Positions 1 to 8,497 of a DNA stretch of 64,000 nt are shown in pieces. The notes beneath the pieces are model-generated. The model was given only the letters and a program-made list of their open reading frames with translations, made no database searches and was not told where the DNA came from. The DNA lies in the NCBI RefSeq assembly GCF_006636205.1, contig NZ_VIGB01000003.1, positions 6,078,501 through 6,142,500 of the forward strand, in the 5' to 3' direction. The DNA comes from Kitasatospora acidiphila (GTDB lineage Bacteria; Actinomycetota; Actinomycetes; Streptomycetales; Streptomycetaceae). Position 1 is the stretch's first letter; every line of letters starts with the position of its first letter. The position numbers and the translations under genes are program-made.

Positions 1-1
1 C

Positions 2-1567
2 GCCTTCGGCGTGCTCGGCCTGGTGATCGCGGTCCTGCTCGTCGGCAATGTGGTGAGCAGTGCGGTGGTCGCCGGCTTCCGGCACATCGGGGTGCTCAAG
101 GCGATCGGCTTCACCCCGCGCCAGGTGGTCGCCGTCTACCTGGGCATGCTCCAGGTGCCCGCGGTGGTCGGCTCGGTGCTCGGCAGCTTGTGCGGAGCCG
201 TGCTGGCGGTGCCCTTCACGCAGATCGCGTTCGCCGGTATCGCCACCGGCACCGCCGACGTCACGCACCCGGTTCTCTGGGCGCCGCTCAGCTGTGTGGT
301 GGGCATGCCGGTGCTGGTCGCGCTCGCCGCCCTGGTGCCCGCGCTGCGGGCCGGGCGGCTCTCCGCCACTCGGGCGATCGCCGCCGGCAGCGCGCCGCGT
401 GCCGGGCGCGGGCTGCGGGTGCAGCGGGCGCTCGGCGGGTCCAGGCTGCCGCGCGCCGTGAGCCTGGGCCTCGGCCAGCCGTTCGCCCGGCCGGCCAGGA
501 CCGCGCTGACCATGGCCGCCATCGTGCTCGGTGTCACCGCCGTGACACTGGCCACCGGGCTGAGCAGCACCATCCTCGCCGCCGGCCAGAGCGGGCCGCC
601 GCTGGTCGGCACCGGGGTCGAGGTGGACCCGGGGCAGGTGACCGAGCGCCAGCAGGAGCCCAAGCTGAGCCCTGCCGAGATCGAGGCCCGGCTACGCGCC
701 CTGCCCGAGACCAGGCAGCTGACCCGCCGGTGGCTGTCCCTGGTCAGCATGACCGGGTACAGCCAGTCGGTGTACGCCGACTTCTACGGTGGGGACGACT
801 GGCAGCGGCAGGCCAGGGTGACCGTCGGGCGCATGCCCACCGGGCCGGACGAGGTGGTGGCCGGGCCGGCCTTCCTGGCGCAGCACGGGCTGCACCTCGG
901 TGACCGGGTCACCCTGGAACTGGCCGGGCGTCAGCTGTCGGTGACCATCGTCGGCGAGCCGCTGGAGGGGAACGCCAGCGTGGTGACGTCCAACTGGCAG
1001 ACGGCGCTCGACCTCGACCCGCAGCACCGGATCAGCTCCTACCAGGTGCAGGTGGCGCCCGGCGCGGACAGTGCGGCCTACATCAAGGCGGTGCAGGCGA
1101 TCGACCCCGGGCTCTACCCGTGGGTGGACACGCCGTCCGGCGCCACGGCTCCGACGGTGTCGGTGGTCGGGTTCACCACCGTGTTCAGCATCCTGCTCGG
1201 CAGCGTCGCGGCGCTCGGGGTGTTCAACACCGTGCTGCTCACCGTGCGGGAGCGGCGGCGGGAGTTGGGGATGCTCAAGTCGATCGGCATGACGCCGCGC
1301 CAGGTCGTGGCGATGACGGTGACCTCGGTGACCGGGCTCGGCCTGGCCAGTGCGGTGATCGGCGTGCCGCTCGGAATCCTGGTGCACCGGCTGATCGTGG
1401 ACCACATCCCGATCATGGTGTTCTCGGAATCCATGAAGGACGTCTGGCACGTGCCGCAGCTGATCGGCCTCGCGCTGGCCGGAGTCGGCATCGCCGTGCT
1501 CGGCGCCCTGGTGCCGGCTCGCGGCGCGGCCCGGCTGCCGATCGCCGAGGCGCTGCGCACCGAGTAG
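2..1567 (+). CDS. ABC transporter permease, FtsX/MacB type (5' partial)
   Basis: The reading frame is open to the left edge, so the start lies outside the window; about 522 residues are visible of a family usually near 800. Two FtsX-type membrane modules can be seen. The first (residues about 1-110) has the charged turn GFRHIGVLKAIGFTPRQ. The second (about 390-510) has the parallel turn RRRELGMLKSIGMTPRQ followed by hydrophobic helices. Between them, about residues 190-380 form an extracytoplasmic domain after another membrane helix. Such proteins work with a separate ATPase, usually encoded just upstream and here out of view. Substrate is unknown. The duplicated permease half and the C-terminal R-I-A-E-A-L-R-T-E end are typical of actinobacterial members. 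Confidence 0.9.
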   Translation, partial: AFGVLGLVIAVLLVGNVVSSAVVAGFRHIGVLKAIGFTPRQVVAVYLGMLQVPAVVGSVLGSLCGAVLAVPFTQIAFAGIATGTADVTHPVLWAPLSCVVGMPVLVALAALVPALRAGRLSATRAIAAGSAPRAGRGLRVQRALGGSRLPRAVSLGLGQPFARPARTALTMAAIVLGVTAVTLATGLSSTILAAGQSGPPLVGTGVEVDPGQVTERQQEPKLSPAEIEARLRALPETRQLTRRWLSLVSMTGYSQSVYADFYGGDDWQRQARVTVGRMPTGPDEVVAGPAFLAQHGLHLGDRVTLELAGRQLSVTIVGEPLEGNASVVTSNWQTALDLDPQHRISSYQVQVAPGADSAAYIKAVQAIDPGLYPWVDTPSGATAPTVSVVGFTTVFSILLGSVAALGVFNTVLLTVRERRRELGMLKSIGMTPRQVVAMTVTSVTGLGLASAVIGVPLGILVHRLIVDHIPIMVFSESMKDVWHVPQLIGLALAGVGIAVLGALVPARGAARLPIAEALRTE

Positions 1568-1633
1568 CGCCCGATCGCGCCCCGTGTGGCGCCGCCACGT
1601 CGAACGCGGCGGCACCACATGGGAGTTGCGGCG

Positions 1634-1795
1634 TCAGCAGCAGCTGCCGGTGTTGCCGCCGGGCGGCACGGCATCGGAGAGCCCGGCCTGCGCCGGCGCC
1701 GTGGGCCGGCCGCTGTCGGACGCCCAGGCGGCCCCGCCTATGACGAGCGCCAAGCCGCAAGCGGCCCCGACTACGGCAGCGACGATCTTGTTCAC
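1634..1795 (-). CDS. Small membrane/secreted peptide (53 aa), DUF2613-like
   Basis: GTG start preceded by a strong GGGGGG ribosome site about 8 nt upstream. The peptide opens VNKIVAAVVGAACGLALVI, a signal peptide or single membrane helix. It continues with a short Pro/Ala-rich tail and ends GNTGSCC, two terminal cysteines. Size and helix-first layout fit the small actinobacterial DUF2613 proteins, whose function is unknown; that assignment is tentative. It has its own upstream region holding an ACTAC/GTAGT inverted repeat. Confidence 0.6.
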   Translation of the reverse strand: MNKIVAAVVGAACGLALVIGGAAWASDSGRPTAPAQAGLSDAVPPGGNTGSCC

Positions 1796-1839
1796 GTTCT
1801 GGTCCCCCCAGTGACGATCCGGTAACCGACGGTCAGTCG

Positions 1840-1858
1840 ACTACTAAAGTGACGTAGT
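1840..1858. promoter_or_regulatory. Inverted repeat ACTAC-N9-GTAGT upstream of the small peptide gene
   Basis: An ACTAC arm and a GTAGT arm, nine bases apart, lie about 45 bp before the GTG of the 53-aa gene and about 65 bp from the 3' end of the HxlR gene. It could be an operator. The binding protein cannot be named from sequence. Confidence 0.3.
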
Positions 1859-1924
1859 ACGTGGCCCGATGTCAAAGGGTTCAGTGTGCTTCCTGTTGCG
1901 GATCGTGCTCAGGTCGTCCTGTCG

Positions 1925-2299
1925 CTAGGGCTGCGCGTCGTAGTGCTCGCGGGCTTGCGCCACCTGGGGGAGGTTGGCGGTGGCCCAGTCCGTCAGGTGG
2001 GCGAAGACCGGGGCCAGGCTGCGGCCGAGTTCGCTGATCTCGTACTCCACGCGCGGCGGGACCTCGGGGTGGTAGGTGCGCACGATCAGGCCGTCGCGCT
2101 CCAGTTGGCGCAGCCGCTGGGTGAGCACCTTGGGGGTGATCGAGGTGATCCGGCGCTGCACCTCCACGAACCGCTGGCGGCCGTGCGTGTGCAGGGTCCA
2201 CAGGATCGGTGTGGTCCAGCGGCTGAACACGATGTCCACCACGGGCGCGATCGGACAGGCGAATTCCGGACTGATCGCCGCGTCGTTCTCCATTTCCAC
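1925..2299 (-). CDS. HxlR-family transcriptional regulator
   Basis: 124 residues, the usual HxlR length. A winged helix-turn-helix spans about residues 15-110. It includes the family's early cysteine (FACPIAPVVD), the stretch FSRWTTPILWTLHTHGRQRF and the recognition region ITPKVLTQRLRQLERDGLI. Several HxlR members sense redox or quinone/aldehyde stress through that cysteine. The GTG start at 2299 has GGGGAG six bases upstream. It is divergent from an NmrA-like reductase, the same arrangement as QorR with its quinone reductase target. Inference: it represses that neighbour. Confidence 0.88.
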   Translation of the reverse strand: MEMENDAAISPEFACPIAPVVDIVFSRWTTPILWTLHTHGRQRFVEVQRRITSITPKVLTQRLRQLERDGLIVRTYHPEVPPRVEYEISELGRSLAPVFAHLTDWATANLPQVAQAREHYDAQP

Positions 2300-2331
2300 G
2301 CCAACTCCCCTTCGGCATAGTCACTTTCCTC

Positions 2332-2341
2332 TAGGTACCTA
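2332..2341. promoter_or_regulatory. Palindrome TAGGTACCTA between HxlR regulator and reductase gene
   Basis: A perfect 10-bp palindrome in the 119-bp divergent intergenic region, in its only AT-rich part (flanks CTTTCCTC and CTATATCG). Position suggests an operator for the HxlR regulator controlling both genes. This is unproven. Confidence 0.4.
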
Positions 2342-2418
2342 CTATATCGAGGCTGTTAGCGTCCTCCCGTTGACCGAAACGGCCCGCAACGGGCCTGACC
2401 AACATGGGAGTTGCAGAG

Positions 2419-3261
2419 ATGATCGTGGTGACCGGAGCGACCGGTAACGTGGGCCGACCGCTGGTGGCGGCGCTGGCCGACCGGCGGGCCGGGGAGGTGG
2501 TCGCGGTGTCCCGCTCGGTGGCCCCGCAGCCCGCCGGGGTCCGCCACCTGGTGGCCGACCTGGCCGATCCGCAGAGCCTGCGGCCCGCGTTCGAAGGCGC
2601 CGAGGCGCTCTTCCTGCACGACGGCGGTGCCGGCGGGCAGGGCCGGCGCGCCGCCGAGATCCTGGCGTCGGCCAAGGCCGGCGGGGTGCGGCGGGTGGTG
2701 CTGCTGTCCAGCCTCGGCGTGGTGACCCGGCCCGACTCCGCCTCGCACGGCGGCGTGATGCGCGCCACCGAGGAGGCGGTGCGCGCGTCCGGCCTGGAGT
2801 GGACGGTTCTGCGGCCCGGCGCCTTCACCTCCAACGCCTTCGGCTGGGCCGAGTCGGTGCGCAGCCGGCGCACCATCGAGGCGCCGTTCGGTGACGTGGG
2901 GCTGCCGCTGGTCGACCCGGCCGACATCGCGGAGGTGGCGGCCGTGGCGCTGTGCGAGGACGGACACGCGGGCCAGGCCTACGAGTTGACCGGCCCGGGG
3001 CTGACCACGCCGCGCGAGCAGGCCGCCGTGTTCGGTGAACTGCTGGGTGAGCCGGTGGAGTTCGTCGAGCAGACCGAGGAGCAGGCCCGGGCACAGCTGC
3101 TGCACCTGATGCCGGAGCCGGTGGTCGACACCACCCTGGCCATCCTCGGTGCGCCCACGCCGGCCGAGCGGCGGATCAGCCCCGACGTCGAGAAGCTGCT
3201 CGGCCGCCCGGCCCGGCCCTTCGCCGACTGGGCGCAGCGGAGCCTGCCCGCGTTCCGGTGA
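2419..3261 (+). CDS. NmrA-like NAD(P)-binding reductase (quinone oxidoreductase-like)
   Basis: About 280 residues with an atypical short-chain dehydrogenase/NmrA fold. The N-terminal dinucleotide site reads VTGATGNVGRPLV (residues about 5-17), and a second core strand reads RRVVLLSSLGV. No Tyr-x3-Lys catalytic pair is evident, as in NmrA/QorB proteins. The start is the ATG at 2419, because GGGAG lies about 9 bases before it; an upstream in-frame ATG at 2404 lacks such a site. Divergence from an HxlR regulator argues for a stress-induced NAD(P)H quinone reductase or related sensor. Substrate is not deducible. Confidence 0.85.
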   Translation: MIVVTGATGNVGRPLVAALADRRAGEVVAVSRSVAPQPAGVRHLVADLADPQSLRPAFEGAEALFLHDGGAGGQGRRAAEILASAKAGGVRRVVLLSSLGVVTRPDSASHGGVMRATEEAVRASGLEWTVLRPGAFTSNAFGWAESVRSRRTIEAPFGDVGLPLVDPADIAEVAAVALCEDGHAGQAYELTGPGLTTPREQAAVFGELLGEPVEFVEQTEEQARAQLLHLMPEPVVDTTLAILGAPTPAERRISPDVEKLLGRPARPFADWAQRSLPAFR

Positions 3262-3348
3262 CGGGCCGGGGCGGGTCGGCCTACCGGAACCTGCCCGCTC
3301 TGACGGGTCGGCCTACCGGAGCCTGCCCGCGTTCCGCTGACGGGCCGG
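3238..3348 (+). repeat. Duplicated 3' end of the NmrA-like gene
   Basis: The last codons and stop of the NmrA-like gene (3238-3269) recur almost perfectly, 31 of 32 bases, at 3317-3348. Between them, a 16-bp element starting GGGTCGGCCTACC occurs at 3273-3288 and 3305-3320, period 32. The second copy again encodes SLPAFR and a stop, out of context. This looks like a local tandem duplication of the gene tail. Confidence 0.75.
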
Positions 3349-3432
3349 TCCGCCGGAAAATCGCTCGGCCCGGGCTGCCGTCGGCCCCTAACATGCGGCG
3401 ATACCCGACCCAAGCCCCGAGGGAGCCCCACC

Positions 3433-5198
3433 GTGACCGAGGTCCTTGCCGCGATCAGCCTTGCAGAGCACGCCGTGTCGGCCGCCATGGCCCGCGTGCT
3501 GCCGCGCGAGCTGGCCGAGCGGGACCCGCTGGTCCGACCCTCCGAGCACGCGGACTTCCAGTCGAACGTGGCGCTGGCGCTGGCCAAGCCGGCCGGGCTG
3601 GCGCCCCGGGAGCTGGCCCAGGGGCTGGCGCGGGAGTTGGCGGCGGACGGTCCGCTGGCGGTGGAGCTCTCCGGCCCCGGGTTCCTCAACCTGGCGCTGT
3701 CGGATGCCTGGACCTGGCAGCAGGTCGAATCCCGGCTCGCCGACCCCCGGCAGCGGCTCGGCGTCGGCGAGCCGCTGACCGGCACCCGGTTCGTGGTCGA
3801 CTACTCCGGCCCGAACATCGCCAAGGAGATGCACGTCGGGCACCTGCGGACCAATGCGATCGGCGACTCGCTGGCCCGGGTGCTCGGCTTCCTCGGCGCC
3901 GACGTGGTTCGGCAGAACCATCTCGGCGACTGGGGAACCAACTTCGGCATGCTGATCCAGTACCTCGTCGAGCATCCCGAGCTCAACTGGCGGCAGGCCG
4001 ACCCGAGCGGGCAGGTCTCGGCGCTCGACGCGCTCTACAAGACGTCCCGCCAAGCCTTCGACGGCGACCCGGAGTTCGCCGAGCGGGCCCGGCTGCGGGT
4101 GGTGGCGCTGCAGAGCGGCGAGGCGGCCACCACGGCGGTCTGGCAGGAGCTGGTGGCGGTCTCCACCGAGGCCTTCCAGCAGCTCTACGACCGGATGGGC
4201 CTGCTGCTGACCCCGCAGGACATCGACGCCGAATCCCGGCACAACGCGGAACTTCCAGGCCTGGTCCAGGAGTTGGTGGATACCGGGATCGCGGTGGAGA
4301 GCGGCGGCGCCACCTGCGTCTTCTTCGACGACATCACCGGACCCGAGGGGAGCCGGTGCCGCTGATCCTGCGCAAGCAGGACGGCGGTTACGGGTACGCG
4401 GCCAGCGACCTGGCCACCATCCGGCACCGGGTCGACGAGCTCGGCGCCGCTCGGATCCTGTACGTGGTCGACGCCCGGCAGGCGATGCACTTCCGGATGG
4501 TCTTCGCCACCGCACGGCGGGCCGGCTGGCTGCCCGAGCACGTCGAGGCGGTGCACGTGCCCTTCGGCACCGTGATGGGCCCGGGCGGCACGCCGTTCAA
4601 GACCCGGTCCGGTGACACCGTGCGGCTGGCCACGCTGCTGGACGCGGCGGTCGCGGGGGTGCGGGAGGTCATGGCCGACAAGCCGCACGACCTGACCGGC
4701 GACGAACTGGAGCAGGTGGTGCAGGCGGCCGGGATCGGCGCCGTCAAGTACGCCGACCTGTCCACCTCCAGGGCGAAGAACTATGTGTTCGACATCGAGC
4801 AGATCGTCTCGCTGCAGGGCAACACCGGCGTCTACCTGCAGTACGCGCACGCCCGGGTGCGGGCCATCCTGGCCAAGGCGGGCGCTGCTCCAGCGGACGA
4901 ACTGCCCCCGGTGGACTCGTCGTTGCCGCTGCACCCGGCCGAGCGGGCGCTGATCCTGCTGCTGGACGGCCTGGACGCCGTGCTGCGCGAGGTCGCCCAG
5001 GAGCTGGAGCCGCACCGGCTGTGCGGGTACCTGTTCTCGCTGGCGAAGGCGTTCACCGAGTTCTACGGCGCCTGCCCGGTCCTGAAGGCCGACACCCCCG
5101 CCCTGCGCGCCAACCGGCTCGCCCTCTGCCGGCTCACCGCCGCCACCCTCGCCCAGGGCCTCACCCTACTGGGCTTGCGGGCGCCGGAGCGGATCTAG
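3433..5198 (+). CDS. argS: Arginyl-tRNA synthetase (single frameshift in this sequence)
   Basis: Class I synthetase that charges tRNA-Arg in the cytoplasm. Visible features are the N-terminal Arg-tRNA synthetase domain (residues about 5-95), the HIGH-type motif in GPNIAKEMHVGHLRTN (about 130), the catalytic Rossmann core, and the C-terminal DALR anticodon-binding domain (about 455-588). The GTG at 3433 gives the standard N-terminus. The frame breaks at the GGGG run 4347-4350: the first part ends in a premature TGA, while the next frame continues with PLILRKQDGGYGYA and the rest of the enzyme. Adding one G restores a 588-residue protein. ArgS is essential unless a second copy exists, so a sequencing error is likely. 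Confidence 0.93.
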
Positions 5199-5214
5199 CG
5201 CTGTGCGGTGACAA

Positions 5215-5258
5215 GGGGGCTCCCCTGCCGAGGGGTTCGGCGGGGGAGCCCCCTTTTT
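5215..5258. terminator. Strong rho-independent terminator, bidirectional
   Basis: Perfect 11-bp arms GGGGGCTCCCC (5215-5225) and GGGGAGCCCCC (5243-5253), followed by TTTTT. It lies between the convergent 3' ends of argS and the MFS exporter gene and can serve both. Confidence 0.9.
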
Positions 5259-5262
5259 GGCG

Positions 5263-6654
5263 TTATGCACGCTTGGCGGTCGCCCGTTCGACGAGTGCCA
5301 CGGCGAGCACCCCGGCGGCCAGTACCACCACGCCGGCGGCGGAGAGGGTGCTCATGGTGCCGAGGACGGCGACGCCCAGGGCGGAGCCGGCCTGGCGGAT
5401 GCCGTTGAGGGCGCCCTGGCTGGTGGCGGCCAGCTCGGTGGGGGCGGCGACGGCCATCTGTGCTGCCGCGCCGGGGATGGAGAGGGTGCCGGCGGCGGCC
5501 AGGGCGAGTTCGGCGACCAGCACCAGGGCGAGCGGCGGGCGGTGGCCGGTGGCGGGCAGGAGCAGCAGGCCGGCCAGCACGGTGGCGGACATGCCGGCCA
5601 GCAGCACCGGGCGGGCGCCGTGCCGGGCCACCAGGCGGCCGGTGAAGAAGGGCATCACGCAGACCGGCAGGGTCATCGGCAGCGAGGCCAGCCCGGCGTC
5701 GAGCGGCGAGAGCCGGTAGGTGTGCTGCAGCCACAGGTCCAGCAGGTAGAGGCCGCCGAAGTAGGCGAAGCAGGAGACCGCGGCAGCCACCAGGGCCGCC
5801 CGCACTCGGGGCAGCGCCAGCAGGGACGACGGCAGCACCGGGGTGGGCACCCGGCGCTCCACCACGGTCAGCGCGGCGAAGGCCACCACCGCCAGGGCCA
5901 GCGGCACCAGCGCCAGCGGGGAGCCCCAACCGGACACCCCGGCCTCGACCAGCCCGAAGGTCAGCGCGCCCAGGGCACCGGTGGAGAGCAGCAGGCCGGG
6001 GCGGTCGAGGGCGCGTGCTGCCTGCCGGGGCGGGGTGGGCAGCAGGCGGGACAGCGCCAGGGCAACCAGCGCGATCGGCGGTGCGGCGAGGAACACCAGC
6101 CGCCAGCCGCCGAGTTGGACCAGCAGGCCACCGAGCACCGGGCCGGCCGCCGCACCCAGGCCGCTGAGTGCGGCCCAGGCGCCGATCGCCCGGGTGCGGC
6201 GGGCCGGGTCGGGGTTGAGGGCGATCAGCAGAGCCAGCGAGGCGGGCACCAGGCCGGCCCCGGCGGCGCCGAGCAGCGCCCGGCCGGCGATCAGGGTGCC
6301 GACCTCGGGCGCGGCGGCACACAGGGTGGAGAGCACGGCGAAGGCGGCGAGCGCGGCCCGGTAGACCCGGCGCGGACCCCAGCGGTCGGCGAGCACGCCG
6401 GCGGCGAGCAGCAGCCCGGCGAAGACCACGGTGTAGGCGTCGACCGCCCAGGGCACCGCGGCCGGGGCGGGGTGCAGCGAGTGCTGGAGGTCGGGCACGG
6501 CGACGTTGAGGATGGAGGTGTCGAGCAGCACCAGGAGGTTTCCGGCCGCGATCCCCATGAATGCGAGGCGCGAGGGGTGCGGTGACGATGCGTCGGCTGG
6601 GTCGATGTCGGAAGGGCGGGTTCGGCTTTCCGAGGTCAGGGCCTTGGTGGTCAT
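5263..6654 (-). CDS. MFS multidrug exporter, DHA2 (EmrB/QacA) type
   Basis: 463 residues with about 14 hydrophobic helices. The DHA2 signatures are LLDTSILNVAVPDL in helix 1 (about residue 38), the motif A-like loop ADRWGPRRVY after helix 2, and motif C-like GAAAGPVLGG in helix 5. The likely role is proton-driven drug export at the membrane. The ATG at 6654 is chosen because GAGGGTGA precedes it; the frame stays open far upstream, but that extension only mirrors the LysR gene on the other strand. It is divergent from that LysR gene and shares its operator. Confidence 0.9.
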   Translation of the reverse strand: MTTKALTSESRTRPSDIDPADASSPHPSRLAFMGIAAGNLLVLLDTSILNVAVPDLQHSLHPAPAAVPWAVDAYTVVFAGLLLAAGVLADRWGPRRVYRAALAAFAVLSTLCAAAPEVGTLIAGRALLGAAGAGLVPASLALLIALNPDPARRTRAIGAWAALSGLGAAAGPVLGGLLVQLGGWRLVFLAAPPIALVALALSRLLPTPPRQAARALDRPGLLLSTGALGALTFGLVEAGVSGWGSPLALVPLALAVVAFAALTVVERRVPTPVLPSSLLALPRVRAALVAAAVSCFAYFGGLYLLDLWLQHTYRLSPLDAGLASLPMTLPVCVMPFFTGRLVARHGARPVLLAGMSATVLAGLLLLPATGHRPPLALVLVAELALAAAGTLSIPGAAAQMAVAAPTELAATSQGALNGIRQAGSALGVAVLGTMSTLSAAGVVVLAAGVLAVALVERATAKRA

Positions 6655-6700
6655 GGCAGTCACCCTCGCCGGAGCGACCCCGGTCCGGCGACGCCCAAAG

Positions 6701-6729
6701 TCCGATGGCCCCATCGGAGAATCCGATGG
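6701..6729. promoter_or_regulatory. LysR-type operator: TCCGATGG half-sites
   Basis: In the 96-bp divergent gap, TCCGATGG (6701-6708) and its complement CCATCGGA (6711-6718) form a perfect palindrome with a 2-bp spacer. A third direct half-site lies at 6722-6729. A high-affinity palindrome plus an extra half-site is the usual layout of LysR binding regions. It would control both the exporter and the regulator's own gene. Confidence 0.75.
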
Positions 6730-6750
6730 CCGGTCAGTAAGCTTGGCGCC

Positions 6751-7683
6751 ATGGACCTCCGCTACCTGCGCGCCTTCGTGGCGGTCGCCGACCACGGCGG
6801 GATCTCGGCCGCCGCCCAGCAACTCGGCTACGCCCAGTCCAGCGTCAGCGCGCAGCTCAAGCGACTTGAGGCGGAGCTCGGCGCGGCCGTGCTGCTGCGG
6901 GGCGGCACCGGAGCCACCCTCACCGAGGCCGGCCGGCGGCTGCTGCCGCACGCCCGGGAGGCCCTGGAACTCGACGAGCGCATGCGGCGGGCGGTGCTCG
7001 GCGAGCGGCCCAGGTTGCGGATCGGCGCCCAGGAGTCGCTGGCGCACGCCTGGCTGCCGGACGTGCTGGCGGCCTTCGAGTACGGCGCGGGCGGGCCGGA
7101 CGCCACCGCCGAGGTGGACCTCAGCGTGGGCAACCGCACCAAGCTCGACGCCCTGTTCACGGCCGGGGAGCTGGACGTGGCCTTCCAGTACGACAACGGG
7201 GTGCGCGTCCTCGGGCCGTCCGCGGTGGTCGGGCACGACCGTACGGTGCTGGCGGTCGGGTCGTCCCATCCACTGGCGCGGGTCGGCACGGTGACGGCTG
7301 AACAGCTGTTGCGGTACGAGTTCCTGGTGGCCGAGCCGGGGTGCACCTCCGAGATGCTGCTGGACCGGTTCGGCCGCGACCTGCTGCTGGGGGCCCAGGT
7401 CGCGATGGTGACCGGCTCGCTCGCCGCGCTGCTCCGGCTGACCGGGCACGGCCGCGGGGTCACCCTGCTGCCGGAGATGGCGGTCGCCCGGGAGCTGGAG
7501 AGCGGCGAACTGGTCGAGCTGCCGCTGGCCGAGCAGGTCCGGCCGGTGAGCATCGTCGCCAAGTGGCACCCCCGGCTCGGGCTGGCCGACGGCCCGCTGC
7601 GCGCCCTCCTGGAGCTGGCCCGCCGGGCCGATCCGCTCCCGGAGCCGACCCACCAGGGCAACCAGGCCTCCCAAGTCTCCTGA
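6751..7683 (+). CDS. LysR-family transcriptional regulator
   Basis: 310 residues. The N-terminal winged helix-turn-helix (about 1-60) reads MDLRYLRAFVAVADHGGIS, then QLGYAQSSVSAQLKRLEAELGA. A linker helix and the periplasmic-binding-protein-like effector domain (about 90-295) follow. Divergence from the DHA2 exporter and the intervening operator indicate that it controls the exporter in response to an unknown ligand. The last codons run into a 42-bp tandem repeat that starts at 7676. Confidence 0.92.
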   Translation: MDLRYLRAFVAVADHGGISAAAQQLGYAQSSVSAQLKRLEAELGAAVLLRGGTGATLTEAGRRLLPHAREALELDERMRRAVLGERPRLRIGAQESLAHAWLPDVLAAFEYGAGGPDATAEVDLSVGNRTKLDALFTAGELDVAFQYDNGVRVLGPSAVVGHDRTVLAVGSSHPLARVGTVTAEQLLRYEFLVAEPGCTSEMLLDRFGRDLLLGAQVAMVTGSLAALLRLTGHGRGVTLLPEMAVARELESGELVELPLAEQVRPVSIVAKWHPRLGLADGPLRALLELARRADPLPEPTHQGNQASQVS

Positions 7684-7927
7684 CCGCCACGGGGATCGGG
7701 CACCCATGTATCCCGACTCCCCTGACCGCCAAGGGACTCCGGTAGCCAGGCCGCTCAAGTCCCTCGACCGGCAGGAGGATCGGGCACCCGTGCGACCCGA
7801 GTCTCAAGACCGACACGGGAACCGGGCACCCGTGCGACCCGAGTCTCCTGACCGCCAAGGGATTCCGGTACCCAGCCCGCTCAAGTCTCCTAACCGGCAG
7901 GGGGACTCAGGCGCTCGGTCCGCGCAG
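7676..7927 (+). repeat. Six degenerate 42-bp tandem repeats
   Basis: Six consecutive 42-bp units begin at 7676, 7718, 7760, 7802, 7844 and 7886, each opening close to TCTCCTGACCGGCAGG. Two subtypes are mixed: units ending ACCCGTGCGACCCGAG and units ending CCGCTCAAG. The period is 14 codons, so several frames stay open on both strands and give 14-residue peptide repeats. No ribosome site supports translation. The first unit overlaps the last codons of the LysR gene. Confidence 0.85.
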
Positions 7928-7943
7928 GCCTCCTGACCGGCCA

Positions 7944-8023
7944 AGTCCTCAAACAGCCAGCTCCTCAAACAGCCATCCCTTCAAGCGACCGTCCCTTCAA
8001 GCGACCATCCCCTCAGGCCGCCA
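7944..8023 (+). repeat. Five 16-bp tandem repeats
   Basis: Units of 16 bp start at 7944, 7960, 7976, 7992 and 8008, as two variants: TCCTCAAACAGCCA and TCCCTTCAAGCGACC. The last unit runs into the 3' end of the membrane-protein gene on the other strand. Together with the 42-bp array, this makes most of 7676-8023 repetitive. Confidence 0.8.
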
Positions 8024-8396
8024 GGGCCAGTGCCGGCCGCCCGGCTGCCGTGACGGCCGGCTGGCGGCGGCGCAGCACCAGGGCGGCGCAGACGGCGGCC
8101 AGCGGTAGCTCGGCGCCGGCCGCCATGGCGAGCGCGGCCCACAGGTCGCTGGCGGCGGCGGAGCTGCCGATGTCCCAGCAGGCGTCCCCGACGAGCAGCA
8201 GGGCCGCCCCCGCGGCGAACGGGCGGTGCAGCCCGCTGCCCCGGTGCAGCAGCAGCGCCGTGCCCGCCAGGCAGACCGCCTCGCCGAGGTCGAGCAGCAC
8301 CCAGCCGGTCGCGTTCCGCAAGGTCAGCGCCAGCACGGCCATCCACGGCAGCAGCGCCAGCGCCGCACCGCCGAGCACCCGCACCCGCCACCGCAT
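8013..8396 (-). CDS. Small four-helix membrane protein, unknown function
   Basis: 127 residues from the ATG at 8396, chosen because GAAGG lies 5 bases before it; in-frame GTG codons up to 8417 are possible. Four hydrophobic helices can be counted, for example VRVLGGAALALLPWMAVLAL and a second rich in Ala/Leu after TGWVLLDLGEA. No family is recognised. The 3' end is embedded in the 16-bp repeat array. Its reverse orientation makes it convergent with the LysR gene. Confidence 0.6.
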   Translation of the reverse strand: MRWRVRVLGGAALALLPWMAVLALTLRNATGWVLLDLGEAVCLAGTALLLHRGSGLHRPFAAGAALLLVGDACWDIGSSAAASDLWAALAMAAGAELPLAAVCAALVLRRRQPAVTAAGRPALALAA

Positions 8397-8497
8397 CGAG
8401 ACCTTCACCGCGCCCACCGTGCCGCCCCCCGTTCCCTTGAGTCCCTATGTCCCTGAGTCCCTGAGCCCTGAGTCCCCGCCGACCCCGTGACCGCCCG

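Noticed and set aside
6655..7758. N-terminal extension of the DHA2 exporter frame
   Set aside because: It crosses the operator and mirrors the LysR gene; the ATG at 6654 has a proper ribosome site.
7706..7936. Plus-strand frame encoding 14-residue peptide repeats (SPDRQG... type)
   Set aside because: The frame is open only because the 42-bp repeat is a multiple of three; no ribosome site, and the opposite strand is equally open.
7676..8023. CRISPR-like array
   Set aside because: Units are contiguous and degenerate with no unique spacers; this is a tandem repeat, not a CRISPR.
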